Source: DAIOXA01 sp050949165
GTDB lineage: Bacteria; Bacillota; Proteinivoracia; UBA4975
Direction: 5' to 3'
NCBI GenBank assembly: GCA_050949165.1
Contig: JBMNFF010000014.1
Location: forward strand, 159,757-223,756
DNA: 64,000 nt
Within the stretch, counting starts at the first letter, position 1, and the number at the start of each line of letters is the position of its first letter. The translations under genes and the position numbers were made by a program. The notes below the pieces were generated by a model, which was not told the origin of the DNA, did no database searches, and was given only the letters and a program-made list of their open reading frames with translations. This document shows positions 51,301-60,266 of this stretch, one piece after another.

Positions 51301-52308
51301 TCATTCCTGCCGGTTGCCGCCGGAACCCCAAAGAGAACCCAGGGCGGCCAGGGCGCCGATGAGCAAGGGCAGATAGTAAGTCACCAGGCGCCAGGAGAGG
51401 ACGAAAATGCCCAGGACGCCCCGGGGGATTACCCCCTGGTAAACTCCCGCCATTGCCAATTCCAGGGCGCCGCTGGCGCCGGGAACAGGGATAAAGGGGA
51501 GAGCCAGGGTGAGGGCAAACTGGCGGCTGATGAGCTGGGCAGGGTCTGCGCCGACCCCCAGCCCCCGGGCCAGCACCGGCAGGATGCCAAACCAGACCAG
51601 CCAATAGACGAGGCTGAGCAAGGCGATTCTGACCAGGCTCAGAGGGCCCCGCCCCCACATTATCTTCAGCCCCTTGTCAAACTCCCGGGCCTCCAGTTCC
51701 AGGCGCTGCTGCCACTTGCCGAAAAACCCCTGCTGCCAGCGCCGGGGCAGCTTTGCAAAAAGCCCCTGAAGCAAGCGGGGGAAGAGGACATAGGTGGCAG
51801 TGAGCACCGTGGTGGCGGCAAAGACCAGAGCCACGACGGTGAAGAGATCTCCCGTTACCGGGCCAAACTGGACCCGGCCCCGGGCCAGGCCAAAGAGCCA
51901 GATTATCCCGGCCAGGAAGACCAGCTTGGTGACAAAATTGCGGACAATGGCCGCCGCCAGGGAGGCGCCCAGGTTGAGGCCCGCTTTATTGTATAAATAG
52001 GTCAGCGCAGGCAGCTCACCCATACCCATGGGGGTAACCAAACTGGCAAACATGGTGCTGAGGAAAATCAGGCAACCCCGGGCCCAGCCAAAAGCCACGC
52101 CCATGGCCCTGGCCACCAGGCGGATGCGCTGCCCTTCTATGCCAACGGCGACCAGGAGCATCAGTAAGGCCAACACCAAAAACCTGGGCTCAAACAAACC
52201 CAGGTTGGCAATCGTATGGTCATCGAAGGTCTTCCATACCAAGACTATGGCGACGACAATACTCAGGGTCAGGGAAAGTCCCAACCCCCGGCGCCAGTTA
52301 AACCGCAT
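51301..52308 (-). CDS. lysylphosphatidylglycerol synthase TM-domain/flippase-like protein
   Basis: A 335-residue integral membrane protein of the UPF0104/YbhN/AglD family, with about eight helices and no soluble synthase domain. The family blocks TPMGMGELPALTYLY and PFIPVPGASGALELAMAGVY are seen. Members are proposed lipid or glycolipid flippases. ATG 52308 is 6 bases after GGAGGG. It lies between comEB and the FtsA-like gene in one directional run. Confidence 0.85.
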   Translation of the reverse strand: MRFNWRRGLGLSLTLSIVVAIVLVWKTFDDHTIANLGLFEPRFLVLALLMLLVAVGIEGQRIRLVARAMGVAFGWARGCLIFLSTMFASLVTPMGMGELPALTYLYNKAGLNLGASLAAAIVRNFVTKLVFLAGIIWLFGLARGRVQFGPVTGDLFTVVALVFAATTVLTATYVLFPRLLQGLFAKLPRRWQQGFFGKWQQRLELEAREFDKGLKIMWGRGPLSLVRIALLSLVYWLVWFGILPVLARGLGVGADPAQLISRQFALTLALPFIPVPGASGALELAMAGVYQGVIPRGVLGIFVLSWRLVTYYLPLLIGALAALGSLWGSGGNRQE

Positions 52309-52319
52309 CACTGTCCCTC

Positions 52320-52766
52320 CTATTCAGCGAAGGGAACCAGGTCCAATCCCGCCTGGTCCAGGAGCTCGACGCTGAGCTGATCGGGATAGTCCCCGGCAAA
52401 TATGACTTTTACAATTCCGGCATTGATAATCATCTTGGCACAGGTAATACAGGGCTGGTGGGTGACGTAAAGGGTCGCGCCGGCAATATTGATGCCGTGG
52501 AAGGCGGCGTGGACGATGGCATTCTGCTCGGCATGCAGCCCCCGGCACAATTCCTGGCGCTGACCCGAGGGGATGCCCAGCTCCTCCCGGAGGCAGCCCA
52601 CATCCAGGCAATGGTCCAGCCCCCGGGGCGATCCATTATAGCCGCTGCTGAGAATGCGCTTGTCCCTGACCAGGAGTGCCCCCACCTGCCTGCGCCGGCA
52701 GGTGGAACGGGTGGCCACCACCCTGGTTATTTCCATGAAGTAACTGTCCCAGCTGGGGCGACTCAT
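52320..52766 (-). CDS. comEB: deoxycytidylate deaminase family protein (ComEB-like)
   Basis: A 148-residue zinc-dependent deaminase that converts dCMP to dUMP for thymidylate synthesis. Zinc and catalytic motifs: HAEQNAIVHA (His and Glu) and PCITCAK (two Cys). The DHCLDVGC insertion is typical of dCMP deaminases. ATG 52766 overlaps the upp stop in ATGA; a longer upstream frame lies inside upp. Confidence 0.92.
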   Translation of the reverse strand: MSRPSWDSYFMEITRVVATRSTCRRRQVGALLVRDKRILSSGYNGSPRGLDHCLDVGCLREELGIPSGQRQELCRGLHAEQNAIVHAAFHGINIAGATLYVTHQPCITCAKMIINAGIVKVIFAGDYPDQLSVELLDQAGLDLVPFAE

Positions 52767-53392
52767 TTTGTCCCAAATAACCTGTCGCCGGCATCGCCGA
52801 GGCCGGGGACGATGTAGGCATGTTCGTTGAGGCACTCATCTACGGCGGCCACGAAGATCTCCACGTCAGGATGCTGTTTTTGCACCCTTTCCAAACCCTC
52901 GGGAGCGGCAATCAGGCCCATGAGCCGGATGTTGACGGCGCCCCGCTCCTTGAGAAAGTCGATGGCGGCGCAGGCCGAGCCGCCGGTGGCCAGCATGGGG
53001 TCGACGACGATAAAGTCCCGCTCAGCGATGTCGCCGGGAAGTTTGCAGTAATATTCTACGGGTTGAAGGGTCTCGGGGTCCCGATAGACGCCAATATGCC
53101 CCACCTTGGCAGCGGGTATCAGTTTGAGGATGCCGTCCACCATGCCCAGTCCGGCCCGAAGGATGGGAACCACGCCGATCTTCTTGCCCGACAGAGTCTT
53201 GGTCCTGGCCTTGCAGATGGGGGTTTCGATTTCGGTATCCTCCAGGGGCAAGTCCCTGGTCACTTCATAGGCCATGAGCATGGCAACCTCTTCCACCAGT
53301 TCCCGAAACTCCTTGGGCCCTGTGTCCTTATTGCGAATATAACTGAGTTTGTGTTGGACCAATGGGTGATCGATAATTACGATTTTGCTCAT
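52763..53392 (-). CDS. upp: uracil phosphoribosyltransferase
   Basis: A 209-residue pyrimidine-salvage enzyme making UMP from uracil and PRPP. The PRPP-binding motif is DPMLATGGSACAAI; HPLVQHKLSYIRNKDT and GLGDAGDRLFGTK are typical ends. GGGAGG precedes the ATG. It follows glyA as in Bacillus. Confidence 0.97.
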   Translation of the reverse strand: MSKIVIIDHPLVQHKLSYIRNKDTGPKEFRELVEEVAMLMAYEVTRDLPLEDTEIETPICKARTKTLSGKKIGVVPILRAGLGMVDGILKLIPAAKVGHIGVYRDPETLQPVEYYCKLPGDIAERDFIVVDPMLATGGSACAAIDFLKERGAVNIRLMGLIAAPEGLERVQKQHPDVEIFVAAVDECLNEHAYIVPGLGDAGDRLFGTK

Positions 53393-53409
53393 CTTGTATC
53401 CTCCCGGTT

Positions 53410-54642
53410 TCAGTATAGGGGAAATTGGCGACAGAGGGCGGCCACGCGACTGCGGGCCTCAGCGTGAACATCTTGATCTTCCGGGTTTTTCAGGGTGGTC
53501 GCCATGATCTCTCCAATCTCTCGCATCTCCTGAACACCCATGCCCCTGGTGGTAACTGCCGGAGTCCCAATGCGGATTCCGCTGGTGACAAAAGGGCTCT
53601 CGGGATCAAAGGGAATGGTATTTTTGTTGACGGTTATGCCGACACTGTCCAGGAGTTTTTCTGCTTTCTTACCGGTAATCTCGATATTGCGCAGATCCAC
53701 CAGCATGAGATGGGTGTCGGTGCCTCCACCGGAGAGATTGAGACCGTTTTCCGTCAAGGCCTGGGCCAGAGCCTTGGCATTGGCGCAGACCTGCTGGACA
53801 TACTGCTTGAATTCCGGCTGGGCTGCCTCCTTAAAGGCCACAGCCTTGGCAGCGATGACGTGCATCAGCGGTCCCCCCTGCAAGCCGGGAAAGACTGCTT
53901 TGTCCACGGCCTTGGCATAGCCTCCCTGACAGAGAATCATCCCGCCCCGGGGGCCGCGCAACGTCTTGTGAGTGGTGGTGGTGACAAAGTGGGCATGGGG
54001 AACCGGGTTTGGGTGCAATCCTACCGCCACCAGGCCGGCGATGTGGGCCATATCCACCATCAGCAGAGCGCCGACCTGGTCGGCAATCTCCCGGAAGCGG
54101 GCAAAGTCCAGGGTATAAGGATAGGCGCTGGCGCCGGCCACTATCAGGCGCGGTTTAATTTTTTCAGCCAAATCGGCAACCTGTTGATAATTAATCCGGC
54201 CGGTCTCATCAACACCATAGGCGTGAAAATCAAAATAGAGGCCGGAGATATTGACCGGACTGCCGTGGGTCAGGTGGCCGCCGTGGGACAGGTTCATCCC
54301 CAAGACCTTGTCTCCGGGTTTGAGAACAGCCAAGTACACGGCCAGGTTGGCCGATGCCCCCGAATGGGGCTGGACATTGGCATGGTCGGCGCCAAACAGG
54401 GCTTTGGCGCGCTCCCGGGCCAGGTTTTCCGCCACGTCGACGACATGGCAGCCGCCATAGTAACGCCTGCCGGGATATCCCTCGGCATACTTATTGGTCA
54501 GGACCGATCCCTGGGCTTCCATGACCGCCGGGCTGACAAAGTTCTCCGAGGCAATCAGCTCCAGATGGTTTTGTTGCCGCTCCAGCTCCCCTTGGAGAAC
54601 CGAGTAAATTTCCGGGTCCACCCTATGCAGTGTCTTTTCCAC
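53410..54642 (-). CDS. glyA: serine hydroxymethyltransferase
   Basis: A 410-residue PLP enzyme interconverting serine and glycine and loading tetrahydrofolate with a one-carbon unit. The PLP lysine is in TTTTHKTLRGPRGG; LIASENFVSPAVMEAQGS and TNKYAEGYPGRRYYGG are conserved. Start is GTG 54642, 9 bases after GGGAG, matching the usual length; GTG 54651 is too close to that site. Confidence 0.96.
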   Translation of the reverse strand: MEKTLHRVDPEIYSVLQGELERQQNHLELIASENFVSPAVMEAQGSVLTNKYAEGYPGRRYYGGCHVVDVAENLARERAKALFGADHANVQPHSGASANLAVYLAVLKPGDKVLGMNLSHGGHLTHGSPVNISGLYFDFHAYGVDETGRINYQQVADLAEKIKPRLIVAGASAYPYTLDFARFREIADQVGALLMVDMAHIAGLVAVGLHPNPVPHAHFVTTTTHKTLRGPRGGMILCQGGYAKAVDKAVFPGLQGGPLMHVIAAKAVAFKEAAQPEFKQYVQQVCANAKALAQALTENGLNLSGGGTDTHLMLVDLRNIEITGKKAEKLLDSVGITVNKNTIPFDPESPFVTSGIRIGTPAVTTRGMGVQEMREIGEIMATTLKNPEDQDVHAEARSRVAALCRQFPLY

Positions 54643-54658
54643 AAGTACCACACTCCCT

Positions 54659-55210
54659 TTAATTGTCTGGATAATGCGCTCTTCTCCCGCCAATTAACTT
54701 GGGTCTTGTTCTGGCACACACCACCGCTGCCTTACCAATATGGGTGGTCGGGACGCGGACCGGCACCGCCACCGGCCGCAGATGCATCCCAATCAGGGTG
54801 TTACCGATGTCAATTCCCGCCCTTCCCCGGGCGGCAATATCCTCCACCACTACGGGATCTTCCAGTTGGGCCATGGCCTGTGTGGCCATGGCGCCGCCGG
54901 CCTTGGGGTGGGGGATTACAGTAACTTCGTCCAGATCATGAGCCCGGGCGGCAGCCCGTTCCATCACCAGTGCCCGGTTCAGGTGCTCGCAGCTCTGGAA
55001 AACAGGTTGAATCCCCCGGTCCCGGCAAAAATTCAGGATTTCTGCCACCAGGGCCTCTGCAACTTCGATATTTGAAGCAGTGCCTATTTGCTTGCCAATG
55101 ACCTCGCTGGTGCTGCAGCCAATTACCAACAGGTCATGGGGCTGCAACCTGGCCTGGGCAGTCAGATCCTGCAGTACCTGCCTCATCTGCCCTCTTATTT
55201 CCTCAATCAC
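54659..55210 (-). CDS. ywlG: TIGR01440/UPF0340 family protein (YwlG)
   Basis: A 183-residue protein of unknown function, conserved beside glyA in Bacillota. VIGCSTSEVIGKQIGTASN, QSCEHLNRALVMER and VIPHPKAGGAMAT are family motifs. The GTG start overlaps the ywlE-rpiB stop in GTGA. Confidence 0.9.
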   Translation of the reverse strand: MIEEIRGQMRQVLQDLTAQARLQPHDLLVIGCSTSEVIGKQIGTASNIEVAEALVAEILNFCRDRGIQPVFQSCEHLNRALVMERAAARAHDLDEVTVIPHPKAGGAMATQAMAQLEDPVVVEDIAARGRAGIDIGNTLIGMHLRPVAVPVRVPTTHIGKAAVVCARTRPKLIGGRRAHYPDN

Positions 55211-56118
55211 CGACCAAATTCCTCCTCCAGGGAGGCAATTTTGTCCAAACGCCTTTGATGGCGCTGACCTTCAAAGGGAGTGGCCAAAAAGATTTTTACT
55301 ATCATCTTGGCCAGCTCCGAACCCAGCACCCGCTGGCCCAGGGTGAGAATATTGGCATTGTTGTGGGCCCTGGCCATGGAGGCAGAAAAGCAATCATTGC
55401 AATTGGCTGCCCTGATGCCCCTGATCTTATTGGCCGCGATGCTCATGCCGATTCCAGTTCCACACACTACGATGCCCAAATCACAGGTTCCGCCCGCCAC
55501 CGCCCTGGCCGCCGCGGCAGCCAGGTCGGGATAATCCACCGACTCCTCCGAGTGGGCTCCGAAATCCTGATATTGGTGCCCCAATTCTTGAATGACACCC
55601 TTCAACTCTTCCTTCAGCCTGAATCCGCCGTGGTCGCTGGCCAACGCTACCTTCATTTCTCTTACCTCCTGTGGATGGCCCCTCAACTTCAGGGCCACGA
55701 TTTTTACCGCCTTTTCAATTTCCCGGCGCGCAAGCCGGTATTCCTCTTCCCCACCGCCAAAGGGGTCGGCAATATCTGTATCCGCGCCCCAGGCGTACTG
55801 ACCCAGGGTATGAACTTTTCCTGACGCCTCGGGAAAAAGTCGCTGGATGGCCTCCCTATGCCCTGCCGTCATGGTCAGGACCAGGTCAGCCCCGGCAATG
55901 ATCTCCGGGGCAATTTGCCGGGCACGATGCCCCTCCAGGTCGGCAGACTGCAGGGCCGAACGGGAGCCTGTCGAAGCCGGGCTGCCGGGCGCAGCGGCGA
56001 TTCCCGCCGAGGCCACGGCAATTCCCGCCACCCCAAGTTTTGCCAGTTCCTTGCGCAACAACACTTCTGCCATGGGACTGCGGCATGTATTGCCGGTACA
56101 TACAAAGAGGACTTGCAC
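55207..56118 (-). CDS. fused protein-arginine phosphatase (YwlE) and ribose-5-phosphate isomerase B (RpiB)
   Basis: A single 303-residue frame joins two proteins that are separate in Bacillus. Residues 1-~150 are a low-molecular-weight phosphatase: VCTGNTCRS (C-x5-R loop, with the Thr linked to phosphoarginine preference) and DIADPFGG (general-acid Asp). Residues ~155-303 are RpiB: ASDHGGFRLKEEL, VDYPDLA, VCGTGIGMSIAANK (catalytic Cys) and AHNNANILTLGQR. Both active sites look complete. The linker REM retains what could be the former rpiB start Met. It starts 4 bases after mntP. Confidence 0.93.
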   Translation of the reverse strand: MQVLFVCTGNTCRSPMAEVLLRKELAKLGVAGIAVASAGIAAAPGSPASTGSRSALQSADLEGHRARQIAPEIIAGADLVLTMTAGHREAIQRLFPEASGKVHTLGQYAWGADTDIADPFGGGEEEYRLARREIEKAVKIVALKLRGHPQEVREMKVALASDHGGFRLKEELKGVIQELGHQYQDFGAHSEESVDYPDLAAAAARAVAGGTCDLGIVVCGTGIGMSIAANKIRGIRAANCNDCFSASMARAHNNANILTLGQRVLGSELAKMIVKIFLATPFEGQRHQRRLDKIASLEEEFGR

Positions 56119-56122
56119 CTAA

Positions 56123-56794
56123 TCACCCCTCAAAAAGCATATGTATAGCCAGGACAAGTAAGACAAAACCGCCGATGAGTTCTCCCCGCTCCCCCACAAG
56201 CTTGCCCATACGGCAGCCAAATACCAGCCCCAGCGCGCTCATGGCGGCGCTGAAGACCCCAAAGGTCAGGGCGGTAGCAAAAATGTTATAGCCAAAGGCG
56301 CCCAATCCAAAACCTACCGAGAGGGCATCGATGCTGACCCCGGTTGCCAGGGCCAGGAGGGGAAAGCCCGTCAGGGTCCACTGACTGCAGGGATTCTCTT
56401 TGCCCCCCAGGCACTCCCTGATCATCCTGACGCCGATAAGGGCCACCAGTCCAGCGCCCAGCACCCGGGCGATGCCCCCCGCCAACATGCCGAAGAAGTG
56501 GCCTCCCAACGCCCCCAGCAAGGGCATCCCCACGTGAAAAAACCCGATGACCAGGCTCACCCTGAGCACCTCCCGCCAGCTTACCCCCCTGAGGCCAATG
56601 CCCACGCAAAGGGACATGGCATCGGCTCCCAAGGCGGCAGCCATCAGGAGCAGGGGCAAGAGTTGGCGGGGGACGGTTCCGCTCAAAGTAGCCAGGGTCC
56701 CGCTCCAGTGGAGAAGCCTGTTAATCAGGACGATAAAGAGGATTAAGATGATTAAAATCATGCCCCTGCGCGATAGGCGGAGCCTGCACTTCAT
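56123..56794 (-). CDS. mntP: MntP/YtaF family manganese efflux-type membrane protein
   Basis: A 223-residue protein with six membrane helices in the family plus an extra N-terminal hydrophobic segment (MILIILILFIVLINRLL). The conserved acidic pairs are in LGADAMSLCVGIGL and TGVSIDALSVGFGL. Manganese efflux is known for MntP. It sits at the head of the ywlE-rpiB-ywlG-glyA run, as ywlD(mntP) does in Bacillus. GGGGAGG precedes the ATG. Confidence 0.85.
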   Translation of the reverse strand: MKCRLRLSRRGMILIILILFIVLINRLLHWSGTLATLSGTVPRQLLPLLLMAAALGADAMSLCVGIGLRGVSWREVLRVSLVIGFFHVGMPLLGALGGHFFGMLAGGIARVLGAGLVALIGVRMIRECLGGKENPCSQWTLTGFPLLALATGVSIDALSVGFGLGAFGYNIFATALTFGVFSAAMSALGLVFGCRMGKLVGERGELIGGFVLLVLAIHMLFEG

Positions 56795-56818
56795 GCCATT
56801 ACCTCCCCAGCAATCTTA

Positions 56819-57955
56819 TCAAACCCCTGCCTTTTTCTCCCCCTTGGACATGAAGAGGGATGCGGCCACGGCGGTGAGGGGAACGGCAATCAAGAGGCCG
56901 AAGCTTCCCGCCAGGGAACGGATTACTTCCGTGGCTACCAGATCCATATTTATTATGCTCATGTACTCCAGGTTGTTGGCCATAAAGAGCAGGAGCAATG
57001 GCAGAGATCCCCCGGCATAGGCGAGAATCAGGGTATTGACCATGGTCCCCATAACATCCTTGCCCACGTTATACCCGGCCTTAAAAAGCCCTTTAAAGGT
57101 CAGCAGCGGGTTGGCCAGCTTGACTTCGGCAATGGCTGAAGAGATGGACATGGCCACATCCATTACCGCCCCCAAGGCACCGATGATGATTCCAGAAAAC
57201 AAGAGCCCCCGCACATCTATATTCGCATCCAAATCGGCATAGTAAAGCATCTGGGCTTCCTCGCTGATTCCGGTAATCTGAGCAGCGCTACCAAAGATCC
57301 AGGCCACCAGCCCCGCGGCCAGCACGCCGCCGATGGTGCCCAGAATGGCCGCTGCCGTCTTGGTGTTGATTCCGCTAATAATTACCGAAGTAAACAAGGT
57401 AATCAGGCTGGTAAAGAGCACGGTGAGGAGCAGGGGATTGTGCCCCTGCAGTATTAAGGGCAACAGCCAGCGCAGGATGACAAAGGCCATCAGGACCAAG
57501 GTCAAAACTGCCTTGACTCCCTTGGTCCGGGCAATCAGGACGACTGTAAAGATAAAAGCTGCCGTCAATATATATATGTATCTGTCCCGGGCAATGCCGT
57601 CGAGATGGACATTCTGCAAGCGACCCTGATCCAGCTCCAGGAGCAGGAGGACCTGGTCGCCTGCTTTGACCTCCAAATCCCTATATGGGTTGCCGGTAAA
57701 GGTGTTTTCTATCTCTTCCACATGCCCCCGGAACTTTCCTGTCAATATTTCCACCGTCAGCATCTGGCGACCCACAAAGAACCAGTCATCTTCGATTTCT
57801 TCCCATTCCGATACTGCCAGGACCCGGCCTCGGGCCTCCTCGGTCACAAAGTCGGGGTACCAGTCCCCCGGCTCCTCGGTCTGGGCCAGGGCTCCCCCGG
57901 CAAAAACCAAAAGGACCAGGACCAGTGCTGCTGTCGTCAATCTCATCCATCTCAT
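56819..57955 (-). CDS. YibE/F family membrane protein
   Basis: A 378-residue protein: signal-like N terminus (LTTAALVLVLLVFAGGALA), an extracellular beta domain (VEILTGKFRGHVEEIENTFTGNPYRDLEVKAGDQVLL) and about seven to eight membrane helices with GALGAVMDVAMSISSA, the hallmark of YibE/F. Function unknown; transport is likely. Its start overlaps the fur-family stop by four bases, so it is in that operon and may respond to metal. Confidence 0.88.
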   Translation of the reverse strand: MRWMRLTTAALVLVLLVFAGGALAQTEEPGDWYPDFVTEEARGRVLAVSEWEEIEDDWFFVGRQMLTVEILTGKFRGHVEEIENTFTGNPYRDLEVKAGDQVLLLLELDQGRLQNVHLDGIARDRYIYILTAAFIFTVVLIARTKGVKAVLTLVLMAFVILRWLLPLILQGHNPLLLTVLFTSLITLFTSVIISGINTKTAAAILGTIGGVLAAGLVAWIFGSAAQITGISEEAQMLYYADLDANIDVRGLLFSGIIIGALGAVMDVAMSISSAIAEVKLANPLLTFKGLFKAGYNVGKDVMGTMVNTLILAYAGGSLPLLLLFMANNLEYMSIINMDLVATEVIRSLAGSFGLLIAVPLTAVAASLFMSKGEKKAGV

Positions 57956-58404
57956 CCCCGTTCATCCTCCCCCAACCTTTTGCATGCTGAACAAATCCCA
58001 TAAAACTTGAGGTGATGGCCCTGGACAGAGAAATCGTGATCCGCCTCAATCTTATGCTCCAGTTCCTCTAATAAATCCCAGGAGACCTCATATACTTTAC
58101 CGCAAACATTGCATACCAGGTGGTGATGGTGATGCTCCTCGTCGGCCACCTCAAAGCGGCTGCGATTATCGCCGAATTGAAGCTTATGAATCAAGCCCAT
58201 ATCCACCATCAGTTCCAGGGTCCGATACACTGTGGCAAGGCCAATTTTCTGCCCCCGCTCCTGGAGAATCCCGTGCAGTTCTTCGGCACTGAGGTGCAAG
58301 CTCTGATCCTCGTCCAGAACTGCCACAATCTCCCGGCGCTGACCCGTCCACTTATGGCCATGCAGGGCGAATTTCTGGCGGGCCCGGCTGAGCAAATCCG
58401 GCAT
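57952..58404 (-). CDS. Fur family metal-responsive repressor
   Basis: A 150-residue regulator. The winged helix is in the first ~85 residues (TGQRREIVAVL, KIGLATVYRTLELM). The metal region has EEHHHHHLVCNVCG with a first CxxC and CSACK as a second, a zinc site. Whether it is Fur, Zur or PerR cannot be decided; no PerR-type peroxide signature is obvious. The promoter lies close upstream and the YibE/F gene is coupled downstream. Confidence 0.92.
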   Translation of the reverse strand: MPDLLSRARQKFALHGHKWTGQRREIVAVLDEDQSLHLSAEELHGILQERGQKIGLATVYRTLELMVDMGLIHKLQFGDNRSRFEVADEEHHHHHLVCNVCGKVYEVSWDLLEELEHKIEADHDFSVQGHHLKFYGICSACKRLGEDERG

Positions 58405-58455
58405 CTTCTCCCCTCCTCGGTCAGGGTGTCTGGAGTACCACTCCTGTATCGTTTA

Positions 58456-58485
58456 ATTATACTGATACTTTCAGAGCAGTGTCAA
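58456..58485 (-). promoter_or_regulatory. sigma-A promoter of the fur-yibE/F operon
   Basis: Perfect TTGACA and TATAAT with an 18-base spacer on the minus strand, about 50 bases before the start. Confidence 0.75.
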
Positions 58486-58492
58486 ATAATAA

Positions 58493-58510
58493 AGGGGCGG
58501 TTAAGCCCCT
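58493..58510 (-). terminator. terminator of the Na/Pi cotransporter gene
   Basis: A 6-bp stem AGGGGC/GCCCCT with a 6-base loop overlaps the stop and is followed by TTTATTATTTG on the minus strand. Confidence 0.6.
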
Positions 58511-60113
58511 AAAAGTCTCCCAGTACTACCTGAGCAATATTGGTGGCGTGATCGCCAATCCGCTCGAAATTGGCGATGATGTCCAGGTAGAGAACCCCGG
58601 AAGGCGGGAAGCAACGACCTTCGTTGATCCTGCCCACATGGCGCTGGCGCAGCCGCTTTTCCATCCGGTCTATTTCATTGTCGTCGATGAGTACTTCCCT
58701 GGCCAGGGCGGTATTCTTGGCCCGGTAGGCGGCGATGGCCTTGGCGGTCATGTTGCGAACCTTGGTATACATATCTTTTAGCTCTTCCAGGGCTGATTCT
58801 GAAAAGGGATAGCCGGCCTCTATTTTTTCCCGGGCAAGGGAGGAGATATTTTCAGCATGGTCGCCGATGCGCTCGATATCGTTAACTGCATGCAGGTAGC
58901 TGGCCATTAAGCGACTCTGATCCCGGGTGAGGCCGTGTTGGGACAGGTTGGCTAAATATACGGAAATGTTCTTTTCCAGCTCGTCTATTACATCTTCCTT
59001 GCGCTCTATGGTCTTGAGAATGCTGATCTCATTCTTGGTAAGCATGCGCATGGCGTCGTCGATCATTTCCAGACTCAAGTCCGCCATGCGCCCAATTTCC
59101 CTTTCCGCCGCGCCCAGGGCCAGGGAAGGAGTCTTGAGCATGTTCCTGTCCAAATATTTTGGACCGGCTTCGATAATATCTTCCTCCCCGGGCACCAGTC
59201 GGGTCACTAACTTGACAAAGGGGGTCATAAAGGGCAAGAAGAGCAACGTATTGACGGAGTTAAAGATGGTGTGGCCCCAGGCGACCTGACGGTCAACTTC
59301 ACTGGCCATAAGTTGAATGAGGTCGGTGAAAGGATCCAAGGCAATGGTGAAGATAATTACTCCGATGACATTAAAGAGGACGTGGGCGATGGCTGCCCTG
59401 CGGGCGCTGAGTCCGGTGCCGATGCTGGCCAGGAGGGCGGTGACACAGGTACCGATATTGGAGCCCAGGACCAGGGCAATGGCAGAATCCAGGTCCATCA
59501 CGCCCTGCTGAACCAGGACGATGACAGTTGCCGTGCTGGCGCTGCTGGATTGTATCAATGCGGTAAAAAGCATACCTGCCAGCAGGCCCAATAGCCTGTA
59601 TTTCCCCAGGGCGGCCAGCATGTCGACAATGCCGGGGTAGTCCTTGAGCCTGCCCAAGTCGCTGCCCATAATTGAGATACCCAGGAAGAGGAGGCCAAAT
59701 CCCAAAATAGCTTGGCCCAGGTTGCGATATGCCCGTTTTCGAATGAATGTGGACATGACAACACCGGCAGCAATGGCCGGCAAGGCGATCTCGGTTATTT
59801 TAAAGGCGACGATCTGGGCGGTAATGGTGGTGCCGATATTGGCCCCCAATATGGTGCCCACCGCCCGGCTCAGATCCATGAGTCCTGCGTTCACAAAACC
59901 CACCACCATCACCGCGGTGGCACTGCTGCTTTGGACCAACATGGTAACGATGATGCCTGTGAGGATTGCTATATACCTGTTGAAAGTCAAGAGCTCGAGA
60001 ATCCGGCGCAATTTGTCCCCCGCGGCCCGCTGAAGGCCCTCGGACATCATGTTCATGCCCAGAACAAACAGGCCCAGGCCTCCCAGCACCGTCAAAACCA
60101 TCTTTACAGTCAT
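58509..60113 (-). CDS. Na/Pi cotransporter family protein with PhoU domain
   Basis: A 534-residue membrane protein. Two repeats of the NptA-type fold contain QSSSATAVMVVGFVNAG and QSSSASTATVIVLVQQG, the conserved QSSS motifs of sodium-phosphate symporters. The C-terminal ~200 residues are a PhoU-like helical domain (AEREIGRMADLSLEMIDDAM; ERIGDHAENI; NFERIGDHATNIA). ATG 60113 is 6 bases after GGGAGGC. It may move phosphate or an alternative anion, coupling with the Na+ economy of the cell. Confidence 0.92.
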   Translation of the reverse strand: MTVKMVLTVLGGLGLFVLGMNMMSEGLQRAAGDKLRRILELLTFNRYIAILTGIIVTMLVQSSSATAVMVVGFVNAGLMDLSRAVGTILGANIGTTITAQIVAFKITEIALPAIAAGVVMSTFIRKRAYRNLGQAILGFGLLFLGISIMGSDLGRLKDYPGIVDMLAALGKYRLLGLLAGMLFTALIQSSSASTATVIVLVQQGVMDLDSAIALVLGSNIGTCVTALLASIGTGLSARRAAIAHVLFNVIGVIIFTIALDPFTDLIQLMASEVDRQVAWGHTIFNSVNTLLFLPFMTPFVKLVTRLVPGEEDIIEAGPKYLDRNMLKTPSLALGAAEREIGRMADLSLEMIDDAMRMLTKNEISILKTIERKEDVIDELEKNISVYLANLSQHGLTRDQSRLMASYLHAVNDIERIGDHAENISSLAREKIEAGYPFSESALEELKDMYTKVRNMTAKAIAAYRAKNTALAREVLIDDNEIDRMEKRLRQRHVGRINEGRCFPPSGVLYLDIIANFERIGDHATNIAQVVLGDF

Positions 60114-60237
60114 TCGTTTGCCTCCCTCTGGCCAACGGATTTTTACCGCTAATATGTTATCCAAGCGGGATACTCGTGTCAACTGCGGGACGTGTCTGGT
60201 CCCGGCGCCCAGTACAGTTTCTCAAGGGTTAAAAAGA

Positions 60238-60261
60238 GGGGGGCCGCTAAACGGTTCCCCC
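60238..60261 (-). terminator. terminator of the iscR-nifS-nifU operon
   Basis: GGGGG...CCG paired with CGG...CCCCC with one wobble/mismatch region, followed on the minus strand by CTCTTTTTAA. Confidence 0.6.
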
Positions 60262-60266
60262 GAATC

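Noticed and set aside
49693..51996. A 767-codon plus-strand open frame opposite the FtsA-like and flippase-like genes
   Set aside because: It is a GC-rich antisense shadow with no recognisable domain, while the minus-strand genes are clear families.
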